Below, in pieces: positions 28,701 through 37,660 of a stretch of DNA of 62,287 bases. The notes beneath the pieces are model-generated. The model did no database searches and was not told where the DNA came from. It saw nothing but the letters and a program-made list of their open reading frames with translations. The stretch covers positions 1-62,287 of the forward strand of contig CANRFO010000013.1 in assembly GCA_947629925.1 (NCBI GenBank). The letters are read 5' to 3'. The first letter of the stretch is position 1; each line of letters begins with the position of its first letter. Origin of the DNA: an uncultured Ruminiclostridium sp. GTDB lineage: Bacteria; Bacillota; Clostridia; Oscillospirales; Ruminococcaceae. Position numbers and translations under genes: made by a program.

Positions 28701-28804
28701 CGGCAAACAAGGGTGATCAAAATATTATGTTTATGTTTATAAGCCTTGCCGCTGCATTCACGGGAACAACAGCAATACTTATCAGAAGAAAGAAAAGTCA
28801 CTGA
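22769..28804 (+). CDS. Cell-wall-anchored surface adhesin with Cna-B/DUF7601-type repeats
   Basis: 2011 residues. Signal peptide (1-26, ending VVAES), then several Ig-like adhesin domains (about 40-960), a SpaA/Cna-B type domain (about 985-1110, ending in NIKSS), then DUF7601-like domains, three of which are near-identical 129-residue copies, a Gly/Asp/Ser/Asn-rich spacer (about 1735-1790), one more repeat domain, a Thr/Ser-rich stalk and a sorting signal: IPNTA, a hydrophobic helix and RRKKSH. The protein should be attached to peptidoglycan by a sortase and reach far from the cell. IPNTA departs from LPXTG. No sortase gene is in the window. Base composition is more A-rich than its neighbours. 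Confidence 0.92.
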   Translation: MKKIIALITALAITISAFSGVMIVVAESDELTPEVTEVTIDGQPYEDGKTECHNGSEIEAKLTWKIPEGQTHFQYYLGDIQLNGNQKNEGTIYDKENQPVGTWHFDVESGMITIDLDKPMDECWVQFEGIIPLDPVEDKEGEAKDLYFGGETLHIVPSYDKGGNVNVSKSVGVDNSPYFNEADGTFVIKNKIIVTVSDNYVSDINLTDMLSGENVDFPSDFDVSVSYKPVDGNPEPNSDCVDTYTLDVNGKQFDMTLPGSFAPGDVIEITYETIISMEGMAEVFNGDKSVTANSVSGTFTDIKDSTGEKHFNDTTSQLYSYSEPSIKKYGAWQDQEKGIIKWTITFDPGVYGDIDKYINNPDALAELGIKNLTETLGPNQTICDSEGNPLTFDLSGLTLSDFTPDPWGNSFTFEFYTKADTTESSEFSNDVSINVFDTAVAEGSASVEIKDLDIKKTTAQPKPNDDGTMDWSIQIYVPYGEYESITVIDTPSPDNENKSGYTHSVVEDNIKIGNDTVETAKATVTSTPENGVKIVLPYSYVEQYKGQYITITLKTKAEKGGISDDAFKGTYNWVNEAKYYTDAPNKSVSSDAAYEKSEAELQLKKYGEAVKTKGENGEDIYTTIAEWRIEVSNFVKYDSDDWVGSLFSEQGLTLDLTDTLPDHMEYVEGSAYAVPYEYSNPYGDLQKTEYLDQAKELFSQGLNIVNNGNTLTIKWSADAALKQQLQDFIKSTKLVYDTYTSLATSIFSSGTSLSIYYRTQIKEDYIDTFLTSGYTAFNNTVEGKINNKDVGPTSASVGLNYNNKAIAKETPYEDKTGNSNTYDPDNLDQYGIYWEKDWKTSEKTHLLNVPFKIDVNPQRLSLGKDGTLFVEDTMGASLTLLQETVRITNMDTGEVEKCISIDSTPAADGKTMWSFEMPDGVHYKLTYFCELTAEVDSEGTTTTYKDIVDSSNSVKFRLHQGLNTAKSNQFYSVKFPKAGALKEPSTDLKLTKVDKDNNEIHLSGAEFKFEVYTCDNTGNLTLVTNKREVVKSSTDGSITYFAATHPENEIYMIQETEAPADYDLDPEKHYYICEDYNKDLKDVVKEKYGAITLKKNKTGDNKYEFTFTNIKSSSQPKTAEAGLTVTKEFKGGTLEGEDFTFQISQVGNESGMVLPTKTIVTNDADGSVDFGTITFNKSGTFKVKIEETGKNDQTIIYDPNPRYITYKVDLEADSPTVEKTYGDENEKVTNPAEYLTFTNILTSSLKISKKVDGDGAKYDENEFKFTVTLTDTDKKPVTGKFDCTSNITDLTSVSTDSEGKITFKLKHNDWVEISGIPVGTKYAVREDFEGYIQEAHYNEGEISGNGSTPEVKFINKRKVGSLSISKTVEKATAEDKEKSFKFTVTLTDGNEKALVDQTFDVEWTNADSNAPNTVKTNENGEFTVDLSDGQTIKIKGLPEKTHYMIAEDEKDANTKGYEKVSEKNSKGDIKENETAEVSFTNKRIEMPKGNLSISKTVENATAEDEEKSFKFTVTLTDENKKALDNQTFDVEWTPADNSKPTTKKTDEYGKFTVLLSDDQTITIKGLPEKTHYVIVEDEADANTQGYEKVSEKNSKGDIKENETAEVTFTNKRIEIPKGSLSISKTVVDPASEGTITSFDFTVTLTDENKIALANQTFDVEWTPADSSKPTTKETDKDGKFTVSLSHNQTITIKDLPVNTNYTVEEKTYDNYDQSVSGEKEGKITGDVSVSFVNTYNQSQGTDTDDGSGDNSSDNNSSGPENTPNEPDGDGGDGDGTPDSNGSNSESEKEPSFDIPTIPSTPQDTTKPVGGSLTVSKTVAGDGAEADREFTFTIEFKNADGTVVTDYFSYGGSKSGTIKSGDTFTLKHGESIIITNLPDGVIYNVSEVETDGYISKSTDSSGIVYAGQSHSASFVNEAVTTSEETTTTVAVDTSNSDNSPDVTESSVTVSESSAAESATTDRNSAVDGYGDSKDKIPNTANKGDQNIMFMFISLAAAFTGTTAILIRRKKSH
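26846..27980 (+). repeat. Three tandem 387-bp repeats in the adhesin gene
   Basis: The word CCTTTCAATAAGCAAAACRG recurs at 26851, 27238 and 27625, exactly 387 bp apart (129 codons). Copies 1 and 2 are nearly identical over long stretches; copy 3 diverges in its second half. This is a substrate for recombination-driven length variation. Confidence 0.85.
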
Positions 28805-28811
28805 AAATAAT

Positions 28812-28846
28812 AAAAAATCAAGGCAGTTTTTGCCTTGATTTTTTAT
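28812..28846. terminator. Bidirectional terminator
   Basis: AAAATCAAGGCA pairs with TGCCTTGATTTT around loop GTTTT (28826-28830); T-rich on both strands, serving the convergent adhesin and ECF genes. Confidence 0.85.
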
Positions 28847-29656
28847 TTATTCTGTTTCCGTATCAGCTTCGGTTTCAGGTGGAGTTATTTCAAGCTGCTC
28901 ATATAGATAGTCCAGCTTGTTCTCATAATCCTCTATGCGCTGTTCAAGGGCGGCTTTTTCTTCAGCCTGCTGTGCTTCCAGCTTTGTCTGAGCGGAAAGG
29001 TTGAGGGTGTAAACAGTAACTGTTACAAAAGCAAAGGCGATAAGTCCTGCCGTTACGGGATTGAGCCAGCCTTTTCCCTGACTTTGCTCGTTTATGAGAG
29101 GACGTATTGGAGTTTTGGAAAGAGCGGCTCTGAGAGCGATGTAGAGAGGTACTGCTATTATGACGGAAATAACGGCGTTTACTGAAGAAGTTATCGCGTT
29201 GTTTCCCGTAGCGATCCACGCAGCCTCAACGGTCCCTCCCAAAATAAGCACGGTGAAGAATGACTTTATAAGATAAAGTATAATGTAGGCTATCTGTCCA
29301 AGAACAGCGGCGATTATCACGGTGGAAACGGGAATTTTTCCCTCTGCGTTGCGGCGGTTCAGCTTGCCTGCCACAAATCCCATGGCAAATTTTGAAATGA
29401 ATGTGAAGGGAGCTGAAAGAGTGTAGGCGGGATTGAACAGGTCGTAAAGCGCGCCGCCTATGCCGCTGGCGATACCGCCTGTACTTCCGCAGAACAAAAG
29501 TCCCGCTAAAAGGCACATTGAATTGCCTAAATGTATGCGGCTGACTAAAAGTCCGTTGGGAACGGGGATTGAAAGGTAGTTCCCGACATAAACAAGCGCC
29601 GCCATAAGTCCCACTGTTACGATTTTAAGTATTTTTGTGTTTGTTGTGCGTTCCAT
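28847..29656 (-). CDS. ECF transporter S component with coiled-coil tail
   Basis: 269 residues. The first 190 form the six-helix S component: ALVYVGNYLSIPVP and LGNSMCLLAGLLFCGSTGG contain the Ala-rich helix and glycine turn that contact the energising module. S components bind a vitamin or similar solute; the substrate is not evident. Beyond the usual length there is an extra membrane helix (about 200-218) and a charged coiled coil (about 222-258: KLEAQQAEEKAALEQRIEDY). The extension is unusual. No ECF ATPase or T component is nearby, so a shared module is expected. Confidence 0.82.
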   Translation of the reverse strand: MERTTNTKILKIVTVGLMAALVYVGNYLSIPVPNGLLVSRIHLGNSMCLLAGLLFCGSTGGIASGIGGALYDLFNPAYTLSAPFTFISKFAMGFVAGKLNRRNAEGKIPVSTVIIAAVLGQIAYIILYLIKSFFTVLILGGTVEAAWIATGNNAITSSVNAVISVIIAVPLYIALRAALSKTPIRPLINEQSQGKGWLNPVTAGLIAFAFVTVTVYTLNLSAQTKLEAQQAEEKAALEQRIEDYENKLDYLYEQLEITPPETEADTETE

Positions 29657-29833
29657 ATCTGATGTTTCCTTTCGGTTGGTATGGTTTTATTATATTCAGT
29701 GAAAATGCACAATGCAAATTATTACTCTCAACTTTTCAAAAATCCAAATTTGAATATATTAAATATTTTTTGAAATATTTAATTGAATATTATAGTTTAT
29801 TATATACAACAAAAATAAAGTATTTTAAACAGC

Positions 29834-29877
29834 AAAAGACTGCCGTTTGTGCAAAAAGCATAAAACAACAGTCTTTT
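29834..29877 (-). terminator. Terminator of the PadR operon
   Basis: AAAAGACTG and CAGTCTTTT arms (29869-29877 and 29834-29842) followed by GCTGTTT on the minus strand, 30 nt after the PspC gene. The AT-rich stretch 29657-29833 holds no supported gene. Confidence 0.65.
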
Positions 29878-29907
29878 GGTCAAAGTTTTGGTTCAATGAG
29901 AAGAAAA

Positions 29908-30108
29908 TCAGAATGTCATTGATTTGTCTGGAAGAATACAAGCCATAATGACATAAGCGATAAGCAGAGGGAAAAACGCCGTGAAAATCCCTATCAGTAT
30001 CGTTATCAGGCGGATTATGTTGGGGTCAAGGTTCAGGTATTCGCCTATGCCGCCGCATACTCCGCAAAGTATTCTTCCTTGCTCGATCTTATAAAGTTTT
30101 TTGGGCAT
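29908..30108 (-). CDS. PspC-domain membrane protein
   Basis: 66 residues from ATG at 30108, chosen because AAAGGAG lies 8 nt upstream; a longer frame to 30138 overlaps the previous gene. KKLYKIEQGRILCGVCGGIG is the PspC signature, then one long hydrophobic stretch (about 33-60). PspC proteins sense or relay envelope stress. Last gene of the padR-DUF1700-DUF4097-pspC operon. Confidence 0.9.
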   Translation of the reverse strand: MPKKLYKIEQGRILCGVCGGIGEYLNLDPNIIRLITILIGIFTAFFPLLIAYVIMACILPDKSMTF

Positions 30109-30121
30109 ATGATCATCTCCT

Positions 30122-31090
30122 TTAATCGGTTTTGTCAATAACAGTTACATCTACTGCGCCTACGCCTGCGTCTATTTTAAATACATATTCAGCGTCCTGA
30201 TGACGTCCCGGGGTGGTTATTTTTCCCACGCCGCCGTCCACTTGGAAATCGTAATCCTTTTCGTCGCCGTAAAGGGTCATTTTTACCTCTCCCACGCCGC
30301 AGTCTACGTCGGCGCTGCCGTTTAGCGTACCTGTAAAGGTAAATTCGCCTACGCCAAGGTCAATGTCCATACCGCCGCAGGTAACGTCGGCGGCTTTTAC
30401 CGCACCTGCACCGCCGTCAAGGGTAAATTTTCCTTTAAGGTCAACGCCGGTCAAAGTCGTTTCTCCCGCGCCGTTTTCAAGGCTAAGGGTATCGGCGGAT
30501 GTATTGGAAAAATCTATATTTCCCGCGCCTTTGGATATTTTTATATTTTGCGCTGTTATTCTTTCGACCGTTGTATCGCCCGCTCCGTTCTCAATTATCA
30601 GGTCATTGACTGAAATGCCCGATATGTTCATTTTTCCCGCGCCTTTTGAAATATCTGCTCTGTCAAAGGAAAGGCTTTCGGGAACAACTATCTCTATTTT
30701 TGCGTCGGAAGAAAAGCTGAAAAAGGCAAAGCCTCGTTTATAGGTTATTTTAAGTGTGCCGTCATTTTCCTGTACCTCGCAGGAATAATGCCGTGTGTCA
30801 ATGTTCTCCGCATTTATAAGTACATTGTCGGTTTTGTCGGAGCGTACTGTCATTTCGCCCCAGTCAAATTCCACTTTGAGATTTTTTATATTCTCAGCGG
30901 GTAATTCCTGTGATCTGTTTTCCCTGTCCTCATCGGAGCTGAAATGTATTCCGTTTCCATCAATAAATATGCCGTCACGGAAGGTTTCGAGAACGGAAAA
31001 TCCGCCTGCGAACGTTCCTATAAGCATAAGAATTATCCCTGCGGTTACCATACTTCCGCCTACTATATATTTTACTGCTCCCTTGCACAT
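30122..31090 (-). CDS. DUF4097-family beta-helix membrane protein
   Basis: 322 residues. One N-terminal membrane helix (about 8-32), then an outer right-handed beta-helix of DUF4097 type with repeating GAG motifs (ENGAGDTTVERI, KGAGNIDFS, ENGAGETTL, DGGAGAVKA). The operon resembles Gram-positive cell-envelope stress modules (LiaG/YvlB-like). It starts 1 nt after the DUF1700 stop, so translation is coupled. Confidence 0.87.
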   Translation of the reverse strand: MCKGAVKYIVGGSMVTAGIILMLIGTFAGGFSVLETFRDGIFIDGNGIHFSSDEDRENRSQELPAENIKNLKVEFDWGEMTVRSDKTDNVLINAENIDTRHYSCEVQENDGTLKITYKRGFAFFSFSSDAKIEIVVPESLSFDRADISKGAGKMNISGISVNDLIIENGAGDTTVERITAQNIKISKGAGNIDFSNTSADTLSLENGAGETTLTGVDLKGKFTLDGGAGAVKAADVTCGGMDIDLGVGEFTFTGTLNGSADVDCGVGEVKMTLYGDEKDYDFQVDGGVGKITTPGRHQDAEYVFKIDAGVGAVDVTVIDKTD

Positions 31091-31091
31091 C

Positions 31092-31724
31092 TTACGCTAC
31101 CCCCTTTCTTCCTGTGAGCTTTCTGAAAAGCGACGCTATTCCCTGACAGCAGACCTTTGCCAGCTTTACGATCAATTTGCATAAAGGAACGATCACCAGC
31201 GGGAAAAGTCCCGCGAGGAAAAGGGAAAGTCCCAATGCGAAAAGTCCTGTTGCAGGCTCGCCACTGACAAATGAGCCAATCGAAGCTGCCAGAAACATCA
31301 CTGCACAAACGCCGAAAGCAGCTATTATTCCTATCATCGCGCCGAACAGTCCCACAATTATGCCGAAAACCGCAGCTAAAAGTCCTATCCATATTGGAGA
31401 TGAAAGAACAGCCAAAATAACTATCAAAGCTATCTGTCCGCCTGTCATTCCTGCCTGCTGAGCCTGAGTCGGCGGCGGGGTAAAGCCGCTGTTGTTGCTT
31501 TCGCCTGCAAATTCGTTTTGCGGCTGAGCGTCCTTGCTGTTTTCACTTATTATGGACTGCGCCAGATCGTGTGGCGAGCCGAGGCTTGCAATGACCGCCT
31601 GCTCGTTTTCCTCCCCTGCATCGCTGAAAAATTCCTCGTAATAGCTCATCGCCGCATCACGTTCCTCCTGAGATACGGAGGACAGCTCGTTTCTGAGCTG
31701 TGAAAGAAATTCATATTTATTCAT
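31092..31724 (-). CDS. DUF1700/HAAS-domain membrane protein
   Basis: 210 residues. The N-terminal helical HAAS domain (FLSQLRNELSSVSQEERDAA, about 5-24, and YYEEFFSDAGEENEQAVIASLGSP) precedes four hydrophobic segments. HAAS proteins pair with PadR regulators and are thought to bind them or sit with them in envelope-stress circuits. It overlaps padR by 8 nt, which supports a shared transcript. Confidence 0.88.
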   Translation of the reverse strand: MNKYEFLSQLRNELSSVSQEERDAAMSYYEEFFSDAGEENEQAVIASLGSPHDLAQSIISENSKDAQPQNEFAGESNNSGFTPPPTQAQQAGMTGGQIALIVILAVLSSPIWIGLLAAVFGIIVGLFGAMIGIIAAFGVCAVMFLAASIGSFVSGEPATGLFALGLSLFLAGLFPLVIVPLCKLIVKLAKVCCQGIASLFRKLTGRKGVA

Positions 31725-32049
31725 CTGCGTTTTTCTCCTCTCCTTGGGATAAAAGTATGTCTTGTATCTTCCGCCTGTGCAGCTTCCATTCCTCCCGATA
31801 AACCTCCAGCATCGCTCTGCCTTTTGGCGTTATGCGGTAATATCGGCGGTTTCTTCCCTGAAATTCACGGTCGTAGGTCTCAAGGTTATCTTCCTTTTGC
31901 AGTCGCCGCAAAACGGGATAGAGAGTGGATTCCGACACCTCCACGGCGGAGCGTATGTCCTGCGTTATACGGTAGCCGTAGGTGTCCTCACGGGCGACTA
32001 CCGCCAAGACAAGCGCGTCAAGAAGTGCGGCGGATATTGGAAATGTCAT
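31717..32049 (-). CDS. PadR-family transcriptional regulator
   Basis: 110 residues, the short PadR form. Winged helix: LDALVLAVVAREDTYGYRIT and VSESTLYPVLRRLQKEDNLE hold the recognition helix, followed by the wing YRITPKGRAMLE and a C-terminal dimer helix. GGAGGTG ribosome binding site 5 nt before ATG. PadR proteins repress their own operon and a membrane partner; the AT-rich palindrome over the upstream promoter (32303-32331) is a candidate operator. Confidence 0.93.
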   Translation of the reverse strand: MTFPISAALLDALVLAVVAREDTYGYRITQDIRSAVEVSESTLYPVLRRLQKEDNLETYDREFQGRNRRYYRITPKGRAMLEVYREEWKLHRRKIQDILLSQGEEKNADE

Positions 32050-32073
32050 TGTATCACCTCCGTGCGGGGTTGG

Positions 32074-32256
32074 TTATTTTGCTGTTTTGAGTATATAATC
32101 TATTATTTTGTTCATCGCCTTTTCTGAAGGAAAATGACCGTTGTCGGGAATTACGAGGATATGTATTGCTTTCTTGTCAGGTGCATTTGTTGGGTGTTAC
32201 CTTTCTTTTTTCAATTCTTTTTTATGTTCAAGGTGTATGCCGATGTGACCAAGCAT
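32074..32256 (-). pseudogene. Short ORF interrupted by one stop, in the padR leader
   Basis: On the minus strand AAAGGA sits 9 nt before ATG 32256. The frame reads MLGHIGIHLEHKKELKKER, then TAA at 32199-32197, then continues open for 40 codons (starting HPTNAPDKKAIHILVIPDNG) to a second TAA at 32074. The second part has normal coding character. Either a decayed 59-residue gene or a 19-residue leader peptide. I do not recognise the protein. Confidence 0.4.
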
Positions 32257-32307
32257 TTTGTAAGTTCCTTTGTTTATTTCAACAAGTGTTTTTATTTTTC
32301 AAACAAT

Positions 32308-32336
32308 ATTATACATCATATAATATTGTTTGTCAA
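32308..32336 (-). promoter_or_regulatory. Consensus promoter of padR operon with palindrome
   Basis: TTGACA (32336-32331), 17-nt spacer, TATAAT (32313-32308), a perfect consensus on the minus strand. ACAATATTAT and ATAATATTGT arms overlap the -10 and spacer, as expected for a repressor site. It would give a 5' leader of about 250 nt before padR. Confidence 0.75.
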
Positions 32337-32367
32337 TATAGTATTTAAATTTTTTGAAAAATTTTGG

Positions 32368-32395
32368 TTGACATTGGGGTCAAATATGATAAAAT
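32368..32395 (+). promoter_or_regulatory. Promoter of the 148-residue protein
   Basis: TTGACA (32368-32373), 16-nt spacer, TAAAAT (32390-32395); TCGGAGGA before ATG 32429. The 379-bp gap between padR and this gene holds the two divergent promoters and the interrupted ORF above. Confidence 0.65.
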
Positions 32396-32428
32396 ATTAT
32401 TGTTAGAGAGAAAATTTCGGAGGAAAAT

Positions 32429-32875
32429 ATGGATATCGTCAAAGCCTCTGCCGTAAGATACAAAAAGATACAAGATATGATCGACCTGCTTAATGGAGAG
32501 GGAAGTTCCGAAGCGATAGACGCCATTTTGAAGAACAGCTTTATTGCGCCCTTTAAGGTAGGAAAAAGCATATTTATTGACGGCGATACTATCAAAATCG
32601 GGAAAAAAGAATATTATTATAATGATATTGACAAGTTGACTGTAAATACCGAGGGGTCTATGGCGTTGTACGACCGCTACGGAAAAAAGCTGTGCGGGAG
32701 CTTCAGGCTGAATTTATCCTGTTACAATATACAACTCTTCTGTATCTGGGCAAGGCTGCACGGTATTCCCGTTGAAGTTGTTTCAGGAAAAAAGGAAAGG
32801 ATCTTTCAGTTTTTGCTGTTGGCGGCAGCTTTTATTGCTATTGTTTTATATAAGGTGCTGGATTGGATACTATAA
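32429..32875 (+). CDS. Small membrane protein with PH-like domain, unknown
   Basis: 148 residues. The middle (about 48-118) alternates strands in a pattern like bacterial PH domains (KSIFIDGDTIKIGKKEYYY), and the C-terminus is one membrane helix (about 126-146). I do not recognise the family by name. Followed by a terminator shared with groEL. Confidence 0.7.
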   Translation: MDIVKASAVRYKKIQDMIDLLNGEGSSEAIDAILKNSFIAPFKVGKSIFIDGDTIKIGKKEYYYNDIDKLTVNTEGSMALYDRYGKKLCGSFRLNLSCYNIQLFCIWARLHGIPVEVVSGKKERIFQFLLLAAAFIAIVLYKVLDWIL

Positions 32876-32974
32876 TGAAAATAAAGAGGAAAACAGCTTT
32901 ATTCACATGGAAACAAAGAAATTTTTTCTCGTTTATCTGCGGATAAATGAAAAAAGAACTTATATTACCGATAA

Positions 32975-33006
32975 AAAAACAGGTATGATCTCTCATACCT
33001 GTTTTT
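32975..33006. terminator. Bidirectional terminator
   Basis: AAAACAGGTATGA pairs with TCATACCTGTTTT around TCTC. It ends groESL (minus) and the small membrane protein gene (plus). Confidence 0.85.
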
Positions 33007-33025
33007 ATTATATAACGGAGAATTA

Positions 33026-34693
<1,668 letters not shown>

Positions 34694-34706
34694 TTATTTT
34701 GCTGAG

Positions 34707-35003
<297 letters not shown>

Positions 35004-35022
35004 TTAAAATATTTTATCCGAT

Positions 35023-35049
35023 TTAGCACTCTATCTCTCTGAGTGCTAA
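35023..35049 (-). promoter_or_regulatory. CIRCE element (HrcA operator)
   Basis: TTAGCACTC, 9 nt, GAGTGCTAA: a perfect CIRCE palindrome just downstream of the groES promoter. HrcA binding here represses groESL until heat or unfolded-protein stress. hrcA itself is not in the window. Confidence 0.97.
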
Positions 35050-35054
35050 ATACT

Positions 35055-35083
35055 ATTTTAGCCATTTTGTGGTAAAAAATCAA
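35055..35083 (-). promoter_or_regulatory. groESL promoter
   Basis: TTGATT (35083-35078), 17-nt spacer, TAAAAT (35060-35055) on the minus strand, immediately upstream of CIRCE. Confidence 0.8.
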
Positions 35084-35189
35084 GTGCTTTTGAAATAATT
35101 TTATTTTTTTGGCAATATGCTGTATTTTTAACATTATACAGCATAATTTATTGTGCAAAATGCTGTTTTTTATTTTTGAGTGTAACCTT

Positions 35190-35218
35190 TTGACCGTTTT
35201 AATGGTTTTATATATAAA
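35190..35218 (+). promoter_or_regulatory. Promoter of lipoprotein pair
   Basis: TTGACC (35190-35195), 17-nt spacer, TATAAA (35213-35218); TCGGAGG before ATG 35243. Confidence 0.65.
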
Positions 35219-35242
35219 AGGGAAAAATTCGGAGGTACAAAA

Positions 35243-35965
35243 ATGAAAAGAAATATCATTTATTTAATTACCTTTATAATAATATGTTCATTTTGTTTCG
35301 CAGGGTGTATGAGGGAAGAAAATGTTATTGTGAACGGAAATACATACCCTGACGAAGTTGGTGAGGAACTCGACGGAGGCAGAGACAGGGCAGCGGTTAC
35401 AACTACAATGACAACTATAACTACAACTACAACATCTGCTCCCGCAGACAGCTTAGAAGAGAATAAAGATACAAGCAGTGAAGAAACTATTCCTTCAGAA
35501 CCTGAATTCGAAGATCCTGCCGATATTACTGAGGTAACAACAGTTGTAAGTTCAGAACCTTCTGAAGGTCAGAAAAATGAAACAGACGACGGTATAAATA
35601 CCACTCCCGCTGTTTTTAATGAGCCGCTTCCCGTTATGGTGGCGAAAGAGCTTACAAATGAGCATGCAAGCTTCGAGATACATAACAACACTCAGATAAA
35701 TTACGGCTACGGCTTGCAGCCATATTTCCAGAAGCTGTCAGATGACGGATTGTGGCTTGATGTGGAACCTGTTGAGGCAATTACTGTTATCGAGATATGG
35801 TGCGAGCTTCCGTCAGGCGGAATGAATGTGTTTGATCTGCCGATAAAAGAGTATTACGGCGAGCTTTCTGACGGACAATACAGGGCGGGCGTCATGGTTA
35901 TTTCCGAGGATTCAAACGCAGAGGTAATTTGGTACGAGTTTTCCGTTGATACAATAGTGGATTGA
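35243..35965 (+). CDS. Lipoprotein with Thr-rich linker and Ig-like domain
   Basis: 240 residues. Signal peptide ends in the lipobox FAGC (Cys22). A Thr/Glu/Ser-rich linker (about 52-125) leads to a C-terminal domain of about 100 residues (MVAKELTNEHASFEIHNNTQ and onward) that resembles the immunoglobulin-like domain of Firmicute surface lipoproteins. Role unknown. First of two lipoprotein genes 23 nt apart. Confidence 0.78.
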   Translation: MKRNIIYLITFIIICSFCFAGCMREENVIVNGNTYPDEVGEELDGGRDRAAVTTTMTTITTTTTSAPADSLEENKDTSSEETIPSEPEFEDPADITEVTTVVSSEPSEGQKNETDDGINTTPAVFNEPLPVMVAKELTNEHASFEIHNNTQINYGYGLQPYFQKLSDDGLWLDVEPVEAITVIEIWCELPSGGMNVFDLPIKEYYGELSDGQYRAGVMVISEDSNAEVIWYEFSVDTIVD

Positions 35966-35988
35966 AATTTAAAAAACAGGAGAAAATT

Positions 35989-37470
35989 ATGAAAAAGGTT
36001 TTATTATCCTTTACAGCACTTTTTATTGCAGTGGGCCTTACAGCTTGTTCTGCATCTGACAGCCTTCTTAACCGAAAAGAAGAAACGCCGCCTGAAGAAG
36101 AAAACAGCGGTACAGCCGCGCCCTCTGATTATGTGTTTGATGATGTAGAAGGCGATATGGCAGATGAAACCGAAGCTGCTGTCAGCACTTTTTTTGCAGG
36201 CGAAGGCAAAGATTCAGCTGACGGAATGTTGTTAGAATCGGACGCATATGCACCTTCGGACGATTATTACGGGATATCGGATTTTGAGAGCAATGTGATA
36301 CCTGCTGCGGCGGGAACTCTTACCGCAGGCGAATGGATCGACAATGACCATATTACGTTCTGGAATGCTCTTTATCAGCTTGATGAAACAGGCTGGAACG
36401 ATTTCAGCTCTCTCTGGAACAGAAATTATACCGTCCGCACCTTTGTTACAGTCACCTTGAACGGCGCTCCTGTTGAAAATGCGTCTGTAACTATTTCAGG
36501 CGCTGACGGCGAACACCTTTGGAGCGCAAAGACCGATAACGAAGGAAAAGCCTATCTTTTTTACCCGCCCTCATATCTTGACGGAGAGATGAGCATAACT
36601 GTATCTTATAAAAATCTCGGTTATACGTCTGAATTTAACACTGAAAAATTTGACGCGATCGAATTACAGCTTGCTCCTCCCGAAGACCCTGATGAATTTC
36701 CCGCTGAAAGTGAAAGAGCGCTGGATTTTATGCTTGTAGTTGATACCACAGGCTCAATGTCTGATGAGCTGGAATATCTGAAAGAAGAACTTGAAAGTGT
36801 TATAAACCGCGCAGTTTCGGATAACGGCAATATTCCTGTCCGCCTTAGCGTCAACTTTTACCGTGATGACGGCGACGAATATGTAGTCCGTGATTTTGAA
36901 TTTACCGAAAACATTTCCGAGGCAATAAGCGATCTGAGAGACCAGTCAGCTGACGGCGGCGGAGATGAGCCTGAAAAAGTGAATTCAGCCCTTGACAATG
37001 CGATAAATGAGCATGATTGGAGCGATGATTCAACTAAGCTTCTGTTTATTATTCTCGACGCTCCTCCTCACAGTGACGACAGCAGAGCAGTGGCTGAAAT
37101 GAACGAGCTTAATGCGCAGGCAGCCGAAAAGGGAATAAGGATTATCCCTGTTTTAGCAAGCGGCGGAAATAAGGAAGCGGAATATCTCATGCGTGATATG
37201 GCTATGAAAACAGGAGGAACATATCTGTTCCTTACAGACGACAGCGGCGTCAGCGTTGGCGGACATATTCAGCCTACCGTCGGTGATTATGAGGTCGAAA
37301 AGCTTAACGACCTTATGGTGAAAGTTATTGACCGTTATCTTGCCGATTTGTCAGTTCCTGCGTCTTATATTGACGAGCAGGTGGATATCACCGAAATCCC
37401 TGATGAAACAACTACCGCTTATGAGCAGGACCCTTATACAATAGATGACCATGGCATAACAATAGACTGA
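35989..37470 (+). CDS. von Willebrand factor A lipoprotein
   Basis: 493 residues from ATG at 35989 (ACAGGAGA upstream); longer in-frame TTG start at 35962 lacks a site. Lipobox LTAC (Cys20). A carboxypeptidase-regulatory-like beta domain (about 147-215) precedes a VWA domain (about 245-440) with a good MIDAS motif DTTGSMSDE. VWA domains bind partners through a metal ion at the cell surface. The Glu/Thr-rich tail follows. Probably cotranscribed with the preceding lipoprotein. Confidence 0.85.
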   Translation: MKKVLLSFTALFIAVGLTACSASDSLLNRKEETPPEEENSGTAAPSDYVFDDVEGDMADETEAAVSTFFAGEGKDSADGMLLESDAYAPSDDYYGISDFESNVIPAAAGTLTAGEWIDNDHITFWNALYQLDETGWNDFSSLWNRNYTVRTFVTVTLNGAPVENASVTISGADGEHLWSAKTDNEGKAYLFYPPSYLDGEMSITVSYKNLGYTSEFNTEKFDAIELQLAPPEDPDEFPAESERALDFMLVVDTTGSMSDELEYLKEELESVINRAVSDNGNIPVRLSVNFYRDDGDEYVVRDFEFTENISEAISDLRDQSADGGGDEPEKVNSALDNAINEHDWSDDSTKLLFIILDAPPHSDDSRAVAEMNELNAQAAEKGIRIIPVLASGGNKEAEYLMRDMAMKTGGTYLFLTDDSGVSVGGHIQPTVGDYEVEKLNDLMVKVIDRYLADLSVPASYIDEQVDITEIPDETTTAYEQDPYTIDDHGITID

Positions 37471-37511
37471 TTTAATTTGCTTTCCACGAATCCCTTCGTT
37501 TCAATATTCCT

Positions 37512-37552
37512 CGGAAAAGGCTTCCTGTAAAAGGGAAGCTCTTTTCCGTTTT
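37512..37552 (+). terminator. Terminator of lipoprotein pair
   Basis: CGGAAAAG-GCTTCC arm (37512-37525) pairs with GGGAAGC-TCTTTTCCG (37533-37548), followed by TTTT. Confidence 0.75.
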
Positions 37553-37610
37553 ACGGCAAAAGCTCAATATTCTTTTCCGAAAATACCGCGCTTATTTTTA
37601 AAATTCACAA

Positions 37611-37644
37611 AAAATGCTCCGATGATTTATCATCGGAGCATTTT
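37611..37644. terminator. Terminator of hydrogenase operon
   Basis: AAAATGCTCCGATGA (37611-37625) pairs with TCATCGGAGCATTTT (37630-37644); a strong hairpin just after hydA on the minus strand. Confidence 0.85.
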
Positions 37645-37660
37645 CTATATTATCACTTTC

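Noticed and set aside
32875-32946. 23-codon ORF overlapping the stop of the PH-like gene
   Set aside because: No ribosome binding site and basic random composition before a terminator.
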